Positions 46,421 to 55,301 of a stretch of 64,000 bases of DNA are shown here, piece by piece. The DNA comes from Ideonella sp. GTDB lineage: Bacteria; Pseudomonadota; Gammaproteobacteria; Burkholderiales; Burkholderiaceae_C. The position numbers and the translations under genes were made by a program. The notes below the pieces were generated by a model. It was given only the letters and a program-made list of their open reading frames with translations. It was not told the origin of the DNA and searched no databases. The stretch spans positions 18,008 to 82,007 of the forward strand of contig JADKIA010000026.1 of assembly GCA_016721465.1 (NCBI GenBank), read 5' to 3'. How positions within the stretch are numbered: position 1 is the first letter of the stretch; each line of letters begins with the position of its first letter.

Positions 46421-46519
46421 GTCCGCTAGCGTATCAGGACGCCTTGTCGCGATGGCCCTGCCGCCTCAGCGTTAACCCGAGGCGCCGGCTGCCCCGCGGC
46501 GCATCCGCGACAATCGGCC

Positions 46520-48046
46520 ATGACGAGCCCCACACTGATCATCACCCAGAGCTTCAGCGATGCCGACGCCGCGTTGGCGCACGCGACCACCATCTACGAG
46601 AGCGGCATCGCGCACTTGCGCCAGAGCTTGCAGGACTTCGTGGCGGGGCAGAGCCCGAGCGGGCGGGTGCGCGCCTGCTACCCCTTCGTGCGGGTGCGCA
46701 CCGACACCGTGGCGCGTGCCGATTCGCGCCTGTCCTTCGGCTTTGTCGCCGGGCCGGGCGTCTACGAAACCACGTTGACCCGTCCTGACCTGTTCGCCAA
46801 CTACTACCGCGAGCAGTTCACGCTGCTGCTGCAGAACCACGGCGGGCCGATCGAGGTGGGCATGTCGCGGCAGCCGATCCCGATCCACTTCTCCTTCGCG
46901 CAGCACGACCACGTCGAAGGCACCATGTCGGCCGAGCGTCGCATGCTGATGCGCGACCTCTTCGACCTGCCCGATCTGGCCGCCATGGACGACGGCATTG
47001 CCAACGGCACTTTCGAGCCCGGGCCGCGCGACCCGCTGCCCCTGTCGCTGTTCACCGCGCCACGGGTGGACTACTCGCTGCACCGCCTGCGCCACTACAC
47101 CGGCACCACGCCGGAGCACTTCCAGAACTTCGTGCTGTTCACCAACTACCAGTTCTACATCGACGAGTTCGTGCGCCTGGGCCACGAGATGATGGCCAAG
47201 CCACACGGCCAAGGCGGCTTGCTGGGCGACTGGCCCAAGCACACGCTGGACAGCGATGCCTACATCGCCTTTGTCGAGCCGGGCAACGTGGTCACCCGAC
47301 GGGCCGGCCACGCCGCCGATGCGGGCGATGCCTTCGGCGCCGCCCCGCCGCGTCCACCGCAGATGCCTGCCTATCACCTCATCAGAGCGGACGGCAGTGG
47401 CATCACCATGGTCAACATCGGTGTGGGCCCGGCCAACGCCAAGAACATCTCCGATCACATTGCCGTGCTTCGCCCGCACGCCTGGCTGATGCTGGGCCAT
47501 TGCGCCGGCCTGCGCAACACGCAGCAACTGGGCGACTACGTACTGGCCCACGGCTATGTGCGCGAGGACCATGTGCTGGACGAGGAACTGCCGCTGTGGG
47601 TGCCGATCCCGCCACTGGCCGAGGTGCAGCAGGCCTTGGAAGAGGCCGTGGCCGACGTCACCCAGCTCAAGGGCTTCGAGTTGAAAAGGATCCTGCGCAC
47701 GGGCACGGTGGCCTCCACCGACAACCGCAACTGGGAATTGCTGCCGCACCCGGGCCCGGAGCGCCGCTTCAGCCAGAGCCGCGCGGTGGCGCTGGACATG
47801 GAAAGCGCCACGATTGCCGCCAATGGCTTCCGCTTCCGGGTGCCCTACGGCACCCTGTTGTGTGTCAGCGACAAGCCGCTGCACGGCGAGATCAAGCTGC
47901 CGGGCATGGCCAATGCCTTTTACCGCGAGCGGGTGGACCAGCACCTGCGCATCGGCATGCGTGCCATCGAGTTGCTGCGCAAGCAGCGGCTCGATCAGTT
48001 GCACAGTCGCAAGCTGCGCAGCTTTGCGGAAGTGGCGTTCCAGTAG
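46520..48046 (+). CDS. amn: AMP nucleosidase
   Basis: 508 residues, close to family length. The N-terminal Amn domain includes YPFVRVRTDTVARADSRLSFG and SRQPIPIHFSFAQHDHVEG. The C-terminal phosphorylase-type domain has MVNIGVGPANAKNISDHIA, MLGHCAGLRNTQQLGDYV, and AVALDMESATIAANGFRF. It splits AMP into adenine and ribose-5-phosphate in the cytosol. Standalone, divergent from coaX. Confidence 0.95.
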   Translation: MTSPTLIITQSFSDADAALAHATTIYESGIAHLRQSLQDFVAGQSPSGRVRACYPFVRVRTDTVARADSRLSFGFVAGPGVYETTLTRPDLFANYYREQFTLLLQNHGGPIEVGMSRQPIPIHFSFAQHDHVEGTMSAERRMLMRDLFDLPDLAAMDDGIANGTFEPGPRDPLPLSLFTAPRVDYSLHRLRHYTGTTPEHFQNFVLFTNYQFYIDEFVRLGHEMMAKPHGQGGLLGDWPKHTLDSDAYIAFVEPGNVVTRRAGHAADAGDAFGAAPPRPPQMPAYHLIRADGSGITMVNIGVGPANAKNISDHIAVLRPHAWLMLGHCAGLRNTQQLGDYVLAHGYVREDHVLDEELPLWVPIPPLAEVQQALEEAVADVTQLKGFELKRILRTGTVASTDNRNWELLPHPGPERRFSQSRAVALDMESATIAANGFRFRVPYGTLLCVSDKPLHGEIKLPGMANAFYRERVDQHLRIGMRAIELLRKQRLDQLHSRKLRSFAEVAFQ

Positions 48047-48147
48047 GCCGCGGCAGGTCGTGCCACTTGTTTGCGCCAGCGCAAGCGAGGTCCAAACGGC
48101 GCGGCTCGTGCGGCGTGGCAGGGCCCGGGAAGGCGCCTGGCAGCACT

Positions 48148-48170
48148 AAAATGCTGCGGTGCAACATTTT
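48148..48170. promoter_or_regulatory. Palindromic TGC/GCA operator upstream of the PHA genes
   Basis: AAAATG (48148-48153) and CATTTT (48165-48170) flank an inner TGC/GCA dyad, so 9 of the 10 outer-to-inner positions match across the centre. It overlaps a likely -10 (TAAAAT, 48147-48152) and lies 15 nt before the SDR start. PhaR, the PHA-responsive repressor, binds TGC-rich palindromes of this type in related bacteria; identification here is inference. Confidence 0.55.
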
Positions 48171-48184
48171 ATCCCGGAGGGATC

Positions 48185-49000
48185 ATGAATCTATCGAACA
48201 GGGTCGCCGTCATCACTGGCGGTGCAAGCGGCATCGGCCGCGCCGTGGCTGCTGCCATGGCACAGCGGGATGTGACGGCGGTGGCGCTCGTCGACATGAG
48301 CGAGGCGGTCGAAGACGTCGCCGCCAAGCTCAATGCCGAAGCTGGTCGCACCTTCGCCCTGCCCTTCCATGGCGACACCACCGACGAGAAGTTCCGTGCA
48401 TCGGTCTTCGATTCGATCAGCAGCCAGTACGGCCAGGTTTCGTTGTGCGTGCCCGCCGCGGGCATCACCCGCGACGAACTGGCGGTGCGCGTCGACAAGG
48501 TGACGGGCAAGGCGCGCATCTACCCGCTTGAACAATTCAAGCTGGTCGTCGACGTGAACCTCATCGCACCCGTGTACTGGGCGCTGGAAATGATCGGGCG
48601 CATCGCCGAGGATCGCGCGGCCAAGGGCCTGAAACGCTGGACGGCCGACGAGCACATCCAGGGCTCGGTGGTGTTCATCGGCTCGATCTCGTCGCAGGGC
48701 AATCGAGGCCAGATCTCCTATGCCAGCACCAAGGCGGGCATCGAAGGCGCCGCGGCAACGATCATGAAGGAGGCGATGTTCTACGGCGTGCGTTGCAGTG
48801 TCATCCACCCCGGCTTCACCGACACGCCGATGGTCCGCTCGATGGGCGTGGACTACGTGGCGAAGAACATCCTGCCGTTCACCCAGCTCGGCCGGCTGAT
48901 CCAGCCTGACGAAATCGCCGACGCGATCTGCTTCATGCTCGGCAGTTCGGCCGTCAGCGGCGAACTCTGGGTCGATGCAGGTTGGCACGCGCCGGCCTAG
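48185..49000 (+). CDS. Short-chain dehydrogenase/reductase
   Basis: 271 residues. Cofactor motif TGGASGIGRAVA, catalytic Ser and Tyr-x3-Lys in GSISSQGNRGQISYASTKAG, and IHPGFTDTPMV. GGAGG lies four bases before the ATG. Related to 3-ketoacyl reductases but with an insertion (about residues 95-150) not in PhaB, so direct synthesis of 3-hydroxybutyryl-CoA is uncertain. Upstream of phaC by 56 nt and behind the palindromic operator, so it may be co-regulated with PHA synthesis. Confidence 0.85.
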   Translation: MNLSNRVAVITGGASGIGRAVAAAMAQRDVTAVALVDMSEAVEDVAAKLNAEAGRTFALPFHGDTTDEKFRASVFDSISSQYGQVSLCVPAAGITRDELAVRVDKVTGKARIYPLEQFKLVVDVNLIAPVYWALEMIGRIAEDRAAKGLKRWTADEHIQGSVVFIGSISSQGNRGQISYASTKAGIEGAAATIMKEAMFYGVRCSVIHPGFTDTPMVRSMGVDYVAKNILPFTQLGRLIQPDEIADAICFMLGSSAVSGELWVDAGWHAPA

Positions 49001-49056
49001 CGCTGCTCTACCATCACCCCACCGGAATCGTCAACGCAACGCGTCGAGTGGAAGAC

Positions 49057-50802
49057 ATGACCAAGAAGATCAGCACTGCCCCCACCACCCAGGACATCGA
49101 CCGGGACTTCCGCGCCCAGGTGGCGCAGATGACCTCCGGCCTGGCTCCGACGGCCTTCACCACCGCCTGGGCGGACTGGGCGATGCACCTGGCCTTGTCG
49201 CCGGCCAAGCAAAGCGAGCTGCAACAGCACGCGCTCGAGCGCCTGCAGGACACGTTGACCTTCGGACTTCGCGCGTTGGGTGGGGCACCAGTGGCGCCTT
49301 CCGAGAGCTTTGCCGGAAAGCCCGATCGGCGCTTCGAAGGACAAGATTGGACGAACTTCCCCTTCAACGTCTATGCACGCGCCTACCAGAACAGCGTGGC
49401 GCTGATGAACGAGGCAGTGCGTGATGTCGGAGGGGTCACCGACTACCACGGCCAGCTGGTGGAGTTTTCGGTGCGCATGCTGCTCGATGCAGCGTCGCCG
49501 TCAAACTACCTGGCGTCGAATCCGGAGTTGCTGGCACAGACCCAGTCCGAGCAAGGGCAGAACCTGGTGCGCGGCTTCAAGCACGTGATCGAAGACATCG
49601 ACCGCACGCTCAAAGGGGCCGCACCGGCGGGCACCAATGAGTTCGAGGTCGGCAAGAACGTTGCGGTGACCCCCGGCAAGGTGGTGTTCCGCAATGAGCT
49701 GGTCGAGGTTCTCCAGTACGAGCCGACGACCAAGACAGTCTGCGCAGAGCCGATCCTGATCGTGCCGGCCTGGATCATGAAGTACTACATCCTCGACCTG
49801 AGCCCGCGCAATTCGATGGTGAAGTACCTGGTCGACCAGGGCCACACGGTGTTCATGATGTCGTGGAAGAACCCCGACGAGAGCGACCGCGACATCGGCA
49901 TGGACGACTATGTCGAGAAGGGATTCCGCGCCGCGCTCGACGCCGTCACCGCCATCGTGCCGAAACGCAAGGTGCATGCCGTGGGCTACTGCATTGGCGG
50001 CACCTTGCTCGCGATCGGCGCCGCCGCACTGGCGCGCGACAAGGACGAACGCCTGGCCTCGATCACGATGTTTGCTGCGCAGACCGATTTCTCCGAGCCC
50101 GGCGAGCTGGCCTTCTTCATCAACCCGAGCCAGTTGGCGACGCTCGAGGCCACGATGCACCGCAAGGGCGTGCTCGAGAGCAAGCAGATGGGCGGCGCCT
50201 TCGCGATGCTGCGCTCGCAGGACCTGCTGTGGCAGCCCATCATCAACCAGTACCTGAAGGGCCAGCGCGACCGGATGATCGACCTGATGGCCTGGAACGC
50301 CGACGGCACGCGCATGCCCTGGCGCATGCACACCGAGTACCTGTACAGGCTCTACCTCGACAACGAACTGGGCACGAACCGCTTTCCGGTCGGCGGCAAG
50401 CTGATCCGGCTGTCGGACATCCGCGTGCCGATGTTCGTGGTGGGCACCGAGGCGGATCACGTCGCGCCGTGGAAGTCGGTCTACAAGGTGGACAACCTGG
50501 TTCGCTCCGACGACCTCACCTTCCTGCTCACCGCTGGTGGCCACAACGCGGGCATCGTGGCCGGCCCCGTCCATCCCAAACGCCACTACCGCATCCGCAC
50601 GCGCCGGCTGGTCGACCCGCATCTGGCACCCGAGGACTGGATGGAAGACGCCACGAAACACGATGGATCCTGGTGGCCGGCATGGCAGGGATGGCTGGTC
50701 GCACATTCCAGCGGCCAGGGCAAGCCGCCTGCCATGGGCGCCGCGGGCAAGGCCTATCGCGTCGTCGACGACGCCCCGGGCGCGTACGTGCGACAGCGCT
50801 AG
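49057..50802 (+). CDS. phaC: Class I polyhydroxyalkanoate synthase
   Basis: 581 residues, typical of class I. The lipase-like box is GYCIGG with catalytic Cys312. The catalytic Asp lies in GTEADHVAPW and the His in TAGGHNAGIV. PAWIMKYYILDLSP, MSWKNPDESDRDIGMDDY and FAAQTDFSEPGEL are conserved synthase blocks. It polymerises 3-hydroxyacyl-CoA, mainly 3-hydroxybutyryl-CoA, on granules. A GTGGAAG ribosome-like site precedes the ATG. The usual phaA and phaB partners are not next to it, although a thiolase lies at 27003-28181 and an SDR directly upstream. Confidence 0.96.
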   Translation: MTKKISTAPTTQDIDRDFRAQVAQMTSGLAPTAFTTAWADWAMHLALSPAKQSELQQHALERLQDTLTFGLRALGGAPVAPSESFAGKPDRRFEGQDWTNFPFNVYARAYQNSVALMNEAVRDVGGVTDYHGQLVEFSVRMLLDAASPSNYLASNPELLAQTQSEQGQNLVRGFKHVIEDIDRTLKGAAPAGTNEFEVGKNVAVTPGKVVFRNELVEVLQYEPTTKTVCAEPILIVPAWIMKYYILDLSPRNSMVKYLVDQGHTVFMMSWKNPDESDRDIGMDDYVEKGFRAALDAVTAIVPKRKVHAVGYCIGGTLLAIGAAALARDKDERLASITMFAAQTDFSEPGELAFFINPSQLATLEATMHRKGVLESKQMGGAFAMLRSQDLLWQPIINQYLKGQRDRMIDLMAWNADGTRMPWRMHTEYLYRLYLDNELGTNRFPVGGKLIRLSDIRVPMFVVGTEADHVAPWKSVYKVDNLVRSDDLTFLLTAGGHNAGIVAGPVHPKRHYRIRTRRLVDPHLAPEDWMEDATKHDGSWWPAWQGWLVAHSSGQGKPPAMGAAGKAYRVVDDAPGAYVRQR

Positions 50803-50830
50803 CGCGCTGAAAACCGCGGCCGAATGCGCC

Positions 50831-52159
50831 TTACGGCCGCGTCGACTTGGGGCTTGGCGCCTTTGGACGCGACACCTTTGGGCGCGACGCCTTGCGAGCC
50901 ACGGGCTTCGGGTGGCGGACGGGCTTGGCAGGCGTCGGGTCCGGCAGGATCTCGCGCAGCATGGCCTCACAGTCGCCCCGCGACATCACCCGCGGCACCG
51001 GGTAGTTGGTGTTGGCCTCCCAGCAAGCGGACTGGGCCAACTCGGCGATGTGCTCATCACGCAGGGCGTCGAGCTGGCGCGGGATGCCCAGCGAGCGGTT
51101 CATCGCCTCCACCGAATCCAGGAACTTCTGCGCCAACTGGCTCTCTGGCTCGCCCGGCGCGCCCAAGCGTGCGCGCAGCGCCAGCTTCGCCAACCGGGAC
51201 TGGGCGGCAACCACGCTGAAGCGCAACACCGGCGGCAGCATGATGGCGTTGGCCAGGCCGTGTGGCGTGTGGTAGAGGCCGCCCAACTGGTGCGCAATGG
51301 CATGCACATAGCCGACATTGGCACGCGTGAAGGCCAGCCCGGCATAGGTCGAGGCCAGTGCCATCATCTCGCGCGCGACCAGGTTGCGGCCATCGTCGAA
51401 AGCCAGCGGCAGGTATTGGTAGATCATGCCCACCGCCGCGAGGGCCATGCGGTCGGTGAAATCGGTGCCCCACTGTCCGATGTAGGCCTCCACTGCGTGG
51501 GTCAGCGCGTCCATGCCGGTGGCGGCGGTGATGGGCGCGGGCAGGCCTGTCATCAGGCAAGGATCGAGCGCCGCCATGCGCGGCACGATGCGGGTATCGG
51601 CGATCACCAGCTTCTTGTGGTGCTCGGGATCCGAGACCACCGCGGCCACCGTCACCTCGGAGCCAGTGCCCGCCGTGGTGGGCACGGCATAGATCGGTGC
51701 CGGGCCATGCAGGCCCTTGAAATAGCCCACCAGTTCACGCGGATGCCTGTGGTTGGCTGCCGACAAGCCGATGGCCTTGGCGGCGTCCATCACCGAGCCT
51801 CCGCCGAAGGCGACGATGGCATCGCAGTCCCCGTCGTTGAACCTGGCAATGCCCTGCTCGATCTGTGGCAATGGCGCATCGGGGGTGACCTGGTCGAACA
51901 CGTCGAACTCGGCACCCGCCTTGGACAGGGCGTCGGTCATCGGCGCCATCAGCCCGAGCCGCACGATCACCTCGTCGGTGACGATGAGGATCCTGCGGTG
52001 CGCGAAGGCGCCGATGGCTTGCCCCAGCCGTTCACTCGCACCGGGCCCCACCAGCAGCATGGGTTGCGGTATCGGCAACACGCGCGTCACCACACCCGCC
52101 GCACGCTTCAGCGCGGGCAATCCAACTGAACGCGCCATGTCGCTGATCAAGCTTGTCAC
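50831..52159 (-). CDS. Iron-containing alcohol dehydrogenase with basic C-terminal tail
   Basis: 442 residues from a GTG at 52159, with GGAGGG upstream; an ATG 21 bases inside is also possible. Group III alcohol dehydrogenase motifs: FGGGSVMDAAKAIGLSA (NAD(P) binding), VPTTAGTGSEVT, and metal ligands in GMDALTHAVEAY, NVGYVHAIAHQLGGLYHTPHG. The last 35 residues are a Pro/Lys/Arg/Ser-rich tail (RHPKPVARKASRPKVSRPK) foreign to the family. It would reduce aldehydes to alcohols. Divergent from the acyl-reductase-like gene, sharing a 51-bp control region, which suggests a joint pathway. Convergent with phaC. Confidence 0.88.
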   Translation of the reverse strand: MTSLISDMARSVGLPALKRAAGVVTRVLPIPQPMLLVGPGASERLGQAIGAFAHRRILIVTDEVIVRLGLMAPMTDALSKAGAEFDVFDQVTPDAPLPQIEQGIARFNDGDCDAIVAFGGGSVMDAAKAIGLSAANHRHPRELVGYFKGLHGPAPIYAVPTTAGTGSEVTVAAVVSDPEHHKKLVIADTRIVPRMAALDPCLMTGLPAPITAATGMDALTHAVEAYIGQWGTDFTDRMALAAVGMIYQYLPLAFDDGRNLVAREMMALASTYAGLAFTRANVGYVHAIAHQLGGLYHTPHGLANAIMLPPVLRFSVVAAQSRLAKLALRARLGAPGEPESQLAQKFLDSVEAMNRSLGIPRQLDALRDEHIAELAQSACWEANTNYPVPRVMSRGDCEAMLREILPDPTPAKPVRHPKPVARKASRPKVSRPKAPSPKSTRP

Positions 52160-52177
52160 CGTGTGTTCCCTCCACCA

Positions 52178-52193
52178 TTGCCTGCAGTGCAAC
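52178..52193. promoter_or_regulatory. PhaR-like half-palindrome between divergent genes
   Basis: TTGCCTGCAGTGCAAC has TTGC/GCAA ends. Its CTGCAGTGCAAC (52182-52193) differs by one base from CTGCGGTGCAAC (48154-48165) inside the PHA operator. It lies between the start codons of the alcohol dehydrogenase and the acyl-reductase-like gene. Weak but suggestive. Confidence 0.3.
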
Positions 52194-52210
52194 TCTGGCC
52201 CAGAACTTTC

Positions 52211-54370
52211 ATGAAGAGCGTGATCAGCATCAGCCTTGGTGCAAGCAGCCAGGACTTCGAATTCGGCACCACCTTTCTGGGTCAGAAGATGCATGTGCGC
52301 CGCCTGGGCACCGACGGCAGCACGGCCAAGGCCATCAAGCTGCTCAAGCAGTGGGACCAGCAGGCCGACGCCATCGGCCTGGGTGCAGTCAAGGACAGCC
52401 ACAGCCTGGGGGCGCGTCGCTTCATCGTGCGGGACAGCCTGCGCATGCAGCAGGTCGTGTCGCGGACGCCCGTGAGCACCGGGGCGCGTCTGGGCGACAT
52501 CTTTCTGGAGTGGTCGGTGCGGCATGCCCAGGTCGAGCTGGGTCGCTACTTCGACAACGCCCGGGTGCTGTTCTTCTCGGGCATGGCACACCACAAGCTG
52601 GCGGCCACGATGGCCGAGTACAGCGACAACCTGATGTTCGCGGACCCGTTGCTGCAACTGGGCATCCCGAAGCTCCTGACGTCACTCGACGCACTGTCGC
52701 TCTACTCCGCCGGCGCGCACCAGGTCTCGGGCTGGGGACCGCCGCGGGTGATGCCCGCTGCGCTGATGAAGGAGTGGACCCAGTTCGTGCTGCGCAAGGC
52801 CATGCTCAAGGCCACGGTGGTGGTGGCGCCGGTGCACGAGCTGGACCATTTCGGCCTCGAAGAACTGGCCGGCAAGACGATCATCACCGCCACGGTGAAC
52901 GACCGGCGCATCGCACGGTTCAAGGACAAGGGCGTGCGCCTGGTGGTGGACGGCTCGCCGGTGATGCACGGCCATGTGCTCGGGCCGGACCTGCTCGACG
53001 CAATGATCCTGGCCGCCACCGGCAAGGCACCCGCGGAGATCTTCGAAGAGGACTACCTCGAGATCATCGGTGGCCTGCAAACCCAGCCGCGCATCATCTA
53101 CCCCAATGGCGTGAAGCGGATGAACCGCTTTGCGTTCGTGATCCATCCCTTGTCGCAGGAATACTTCAAGGTGATCAAGCCGATCGAGATGCTGTCGCGC
53201 GTCTCGCCGCCGCTGTTCCTGAACTCCCTGGAGAAGGTGATGGCCTATGCGCCACCCTTCGTCTACTCGCGAGTCGAGGGCATTCGTTCACCGACGGGCG
53301 TGGAGGCCGAAGGCTGGTTGATCTCGGTGGGCGGCACGCCCAAGGAGATCATGAGTCACAACCCCGAATTCACCTACCGTCGGTTGCTGGCCGCAGCCGA
53401 CATGGCCAAGCGGCTGGGCGCGCAGATCATGGGCCTGGGCGCGTTCACCAAGGTGGTGGGCGATGCCGGCGTCACCGTGGCCAAACGGGCCTCGCTGCCG
53501 ATCACGACGGGCAACAGCTACAGCGCCTCGGCGGCGCTGTGGGCGGCCCACGATGCGCTGCTGCGCATGCGGCTGCTGCCGCCGCCCAATGGCAAGGAAC
53601 GGGTGCAATTCAAGGCCATGGTGGTGGGTGCGACGGGGGCGATCGGCGCGGCCTGCGCGCGACTGCTGGTGCGTGCCGCCGAAGAAGTGACCCTGGTCTC
53701 GCCCGAAACCGCCAAGCTGCTGGCGCTGAAGGAATCGATCCTGCAGGAGACGCCCGACGCCAAGGTGGTGCTGTCGGCCCGCGCCGACACCCACATTGCA
53801 GAGATGGACATGATCGTCACCGCCACCTCTGGTGCGGGCAAGAAGGTGCTGGACATCATGAAGGTCAAGCCCGGCTGTGTGATCACTGACGTGGCCCGAC
53901 CGCTCGACCTGCCGCCTGAAGAAGTGGCCAAGCGGCCCGATGTGCTGGTGATTGAATCGGGTGAGATCCAGTTGCCGGGCGAAGTGTCGATGAAGAACAT
54001 CGGCCTTCCCAAGGGCGTGGTCTACGCGTGCCTGGCGGAGACCATCGTGCTGGCGCTCGAAGGTCGGTTCGAGAACTTCACCGTCGGTCGCGCGATCGAA
54101 TGGGAAAAGGTGCGCGAGATCTACCAGCTTGGCCTGAAACATGACATGAAGCTGGCCGCGATCTCGGGCGTCAATGGCGTACTCACCAACGACGACATCG
54201 CCCGCGTTCGCGAGTTGGCTCTGGCGGCGCGGGCGGCTCGGGGGCCGACGCCAAAGGCGAGCACCAGGGCGCGCAAGCTCGCGCAGGACAAGGCCGTGGC
54301 ACCGGCGCGGCGCCGCGCGCCGGCCAAGAAAACGTTGCCGAAGTCCAGGCGCCGGGCCCAAGCGGCCTGA
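52211..54370 (+). CDS. Two-domain protein with acyl-ACP-reductase-like C-terminal half
   Basis: 719 residues. Residues 1 to about 300 are not recognised. Residues about 305-680 align by eye with cyanobacterial long-chain acyl-ACP reductase. Matches are RFAFVIHPLS, LGAQIMGLGAFTKVV, TTGNSYSASAALW (from 432), the nucleotide loop VVGATGAIGAACARLL (near 471), and VYACLAETIVLALEGRFENF. That last segment keeps the Cys (607) corresponding to catalytic Cys294 of the Synechococcus enzyme. About 40 final residues form an Arg/Lys/Ala-rich tail. The cyanobacterial enzyme makes fatty aldehydes; activity here is inference, supported by the divergent alcohol dehydrogenase. No clear ribosome site; a GTG at 52163 would add 16 residues. 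Downstream of the PHA synthase region. Confidence 0.7.
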   Translation: MKSVISISLGASSQDFEFGTTFLGQKMHVRRLGTDGSTAKAIKLLKQWDQQADAIGLGAVKDSHSLGARRFIVRDSLRMQQVVSRTPVSTGARLGDIFLEWSVRHAQVELGRYFDNARVLFFSGMAHHKLAATMAEYSDNLMFADPLLQLGIPKLLTSLDALSLYSAGAHQVSGWGPPRVMPAALMKEWTQFVLRKAMLKATVVVAPVHELDHFGLEELAGKTIITATVNDRRIARFKDKGVRLVVDGSPVMHGHVLGPDLLDAMILAATGKAPAEIFEEDYLEIIGGLQTQPRIIYPNGVKRMNRFAFVIHPLSQEYFKVIKPIEMLSRVSPPLFLNSLEKVMAYAPPFVYSRVEGIRSPTGVEAEGWLISVGGTPKEIMSHNPEFTYRRLLAAADMAKRLGAQIMGLGAFTKVVGDAGVTVAKRASLPITTGNSYSASAALWAAHDALLRMRLLPPPNGKERVQFKAMVVGATGAIGAACARLLVRAAEEVTLVSPETAKLLALKESILQETPDAKVVLSARADTHIAEMDMIVTATSGAGKKVLDIMKVKPGCVITDVARPLDLPPEEVAKRPDVLVIESGEIQLPGEVSMKNIGLPKGVVYACLAETIVLALEGRFENFTVGRAIEWEKVREIYQLGLKHDMKLAAISGVNGVLTNDDIARVRELALAARAARGPTPKASTRARKLAQDKAVAPARRRAPAKKTLPKSRRRAQAA

Positions 54371-54450
54371 CGCGGCCGCGGCCCTTCGGGCGCCATGCGC
54401 ACGGCGCGACGCATCGGCATCGTCGCCGCGGCCGAATGTCTGCGGCAGCG

Positions 54451-55197
54451 CTATCCGAGCGCAGGGGCCGGCATCGGACAACTGCCCTCGGCCAGGAATA
54501 CCGCGCCCAGCATCAGGCTCTGAACCTCGACTGCCTCGAGGCCTTGGGCGAGCAGGCTCCACGGCCGCCGCAGGCCCTGCAGCGACGACACCGAGCGCAG
54601 GGCCGCACCCAACACCGCCAGATTGACCGGCAGCGCCCAGACGGCGGCCCATTGCAGGCCGGTGGCCACCACCCGCGCACCGGGCTTGAGGTGTTGCAGC
54701 ACATGGTTCAGCGCTTCGGGGCGTCGCAGGATGTCGTGGGTGAAGTGGAACAGGGCCGCATCGGCGAGCCCCACGATGGGGGCCTCTTCTGCCGGTGCAC
54801 ACATCAGCCGCACGTGGCGGTAGCGATGTTGGGCCACGCGCGCTCGGGCCCGGGCGATCATCTCGGGGCTCTGTTCGATGCCGATGATGTGGCCGCTGGC
54901 GCCCACGCCCTGCTTCAGCAGCGCCAGGCTCAGGCCGGTTCCACACCCGACGTCGAGCACCGTCTCACCACGTTGCAGCGCCAGCCGGTCGACGGCCTTG
55001 CGGCGCAGCGGCTCGAACAGCGCCAGTTCAAGGTCATAGATGCCCGCTCGCCGCCGGTACTGCGACAGCGCGGCGGCTCGGTCGGGACCCCTCGGGGGCT
55101 TGGCGGATGAACTCACGATCACGGCCCGGTTGCACGGGTCTGACCTTACTCCTGGCGGGCGACGACGAACAGCCGCTTGGGCAGAAGACAGCGACAT
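54451..55197 (-). CDS. Class I SAM-dependent methyltransferase
   Basis: 248 residues. Motif I VLDVGCGTGLSLALLKQG, motif II IIGIEQSPEMIARARARV, and post-motif ALFHFTHDILRRPEALNHVL. An N-terminal YRRRAGIYDLELALFEPLRRK block is typical of UbiE-like small-molecule methyltransferases. The start is uncertain: ATG at 55197 lacks a strong ribosome site, and GTG codons about 25 residues inside are alternatives. Substrate unknown; it may belong with the neighbouring lipid genes. Confidence 0.8.
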   Translation of the reverse strand: MSLSSAQAAVRRRPPGVRSDPCNRAVIVSSSAKPPRGPDRAAALSQYRRRAGIYDLELALFEPLRRKAVDRLALQRGETVLDVGCGTGLSLALLKQGVGASGHIIGIEQSPEMIARARARVAQHRYRHVRLMCAPAEEAPIVGLADAALFHFTHDILRRPEALNHVLQHLKPGARVVATGLQWAAVWALPVNLAVLGAALRSVSSLQGLRRPWSLLAQGLEAVEVQSLMLGAVFLAEGSCPMPAPALG

Positions 55198-55301
55198 CCG
55201 GCGGTCCTTCGGCAGCCCCCACTTGATCAACCCACCTCGCGCCACCGCCCCTGCCGGTGGCCGGAGGCACTCGTTCGCCCGCCGTCGGGCGCGGCCGCCC
55301 C

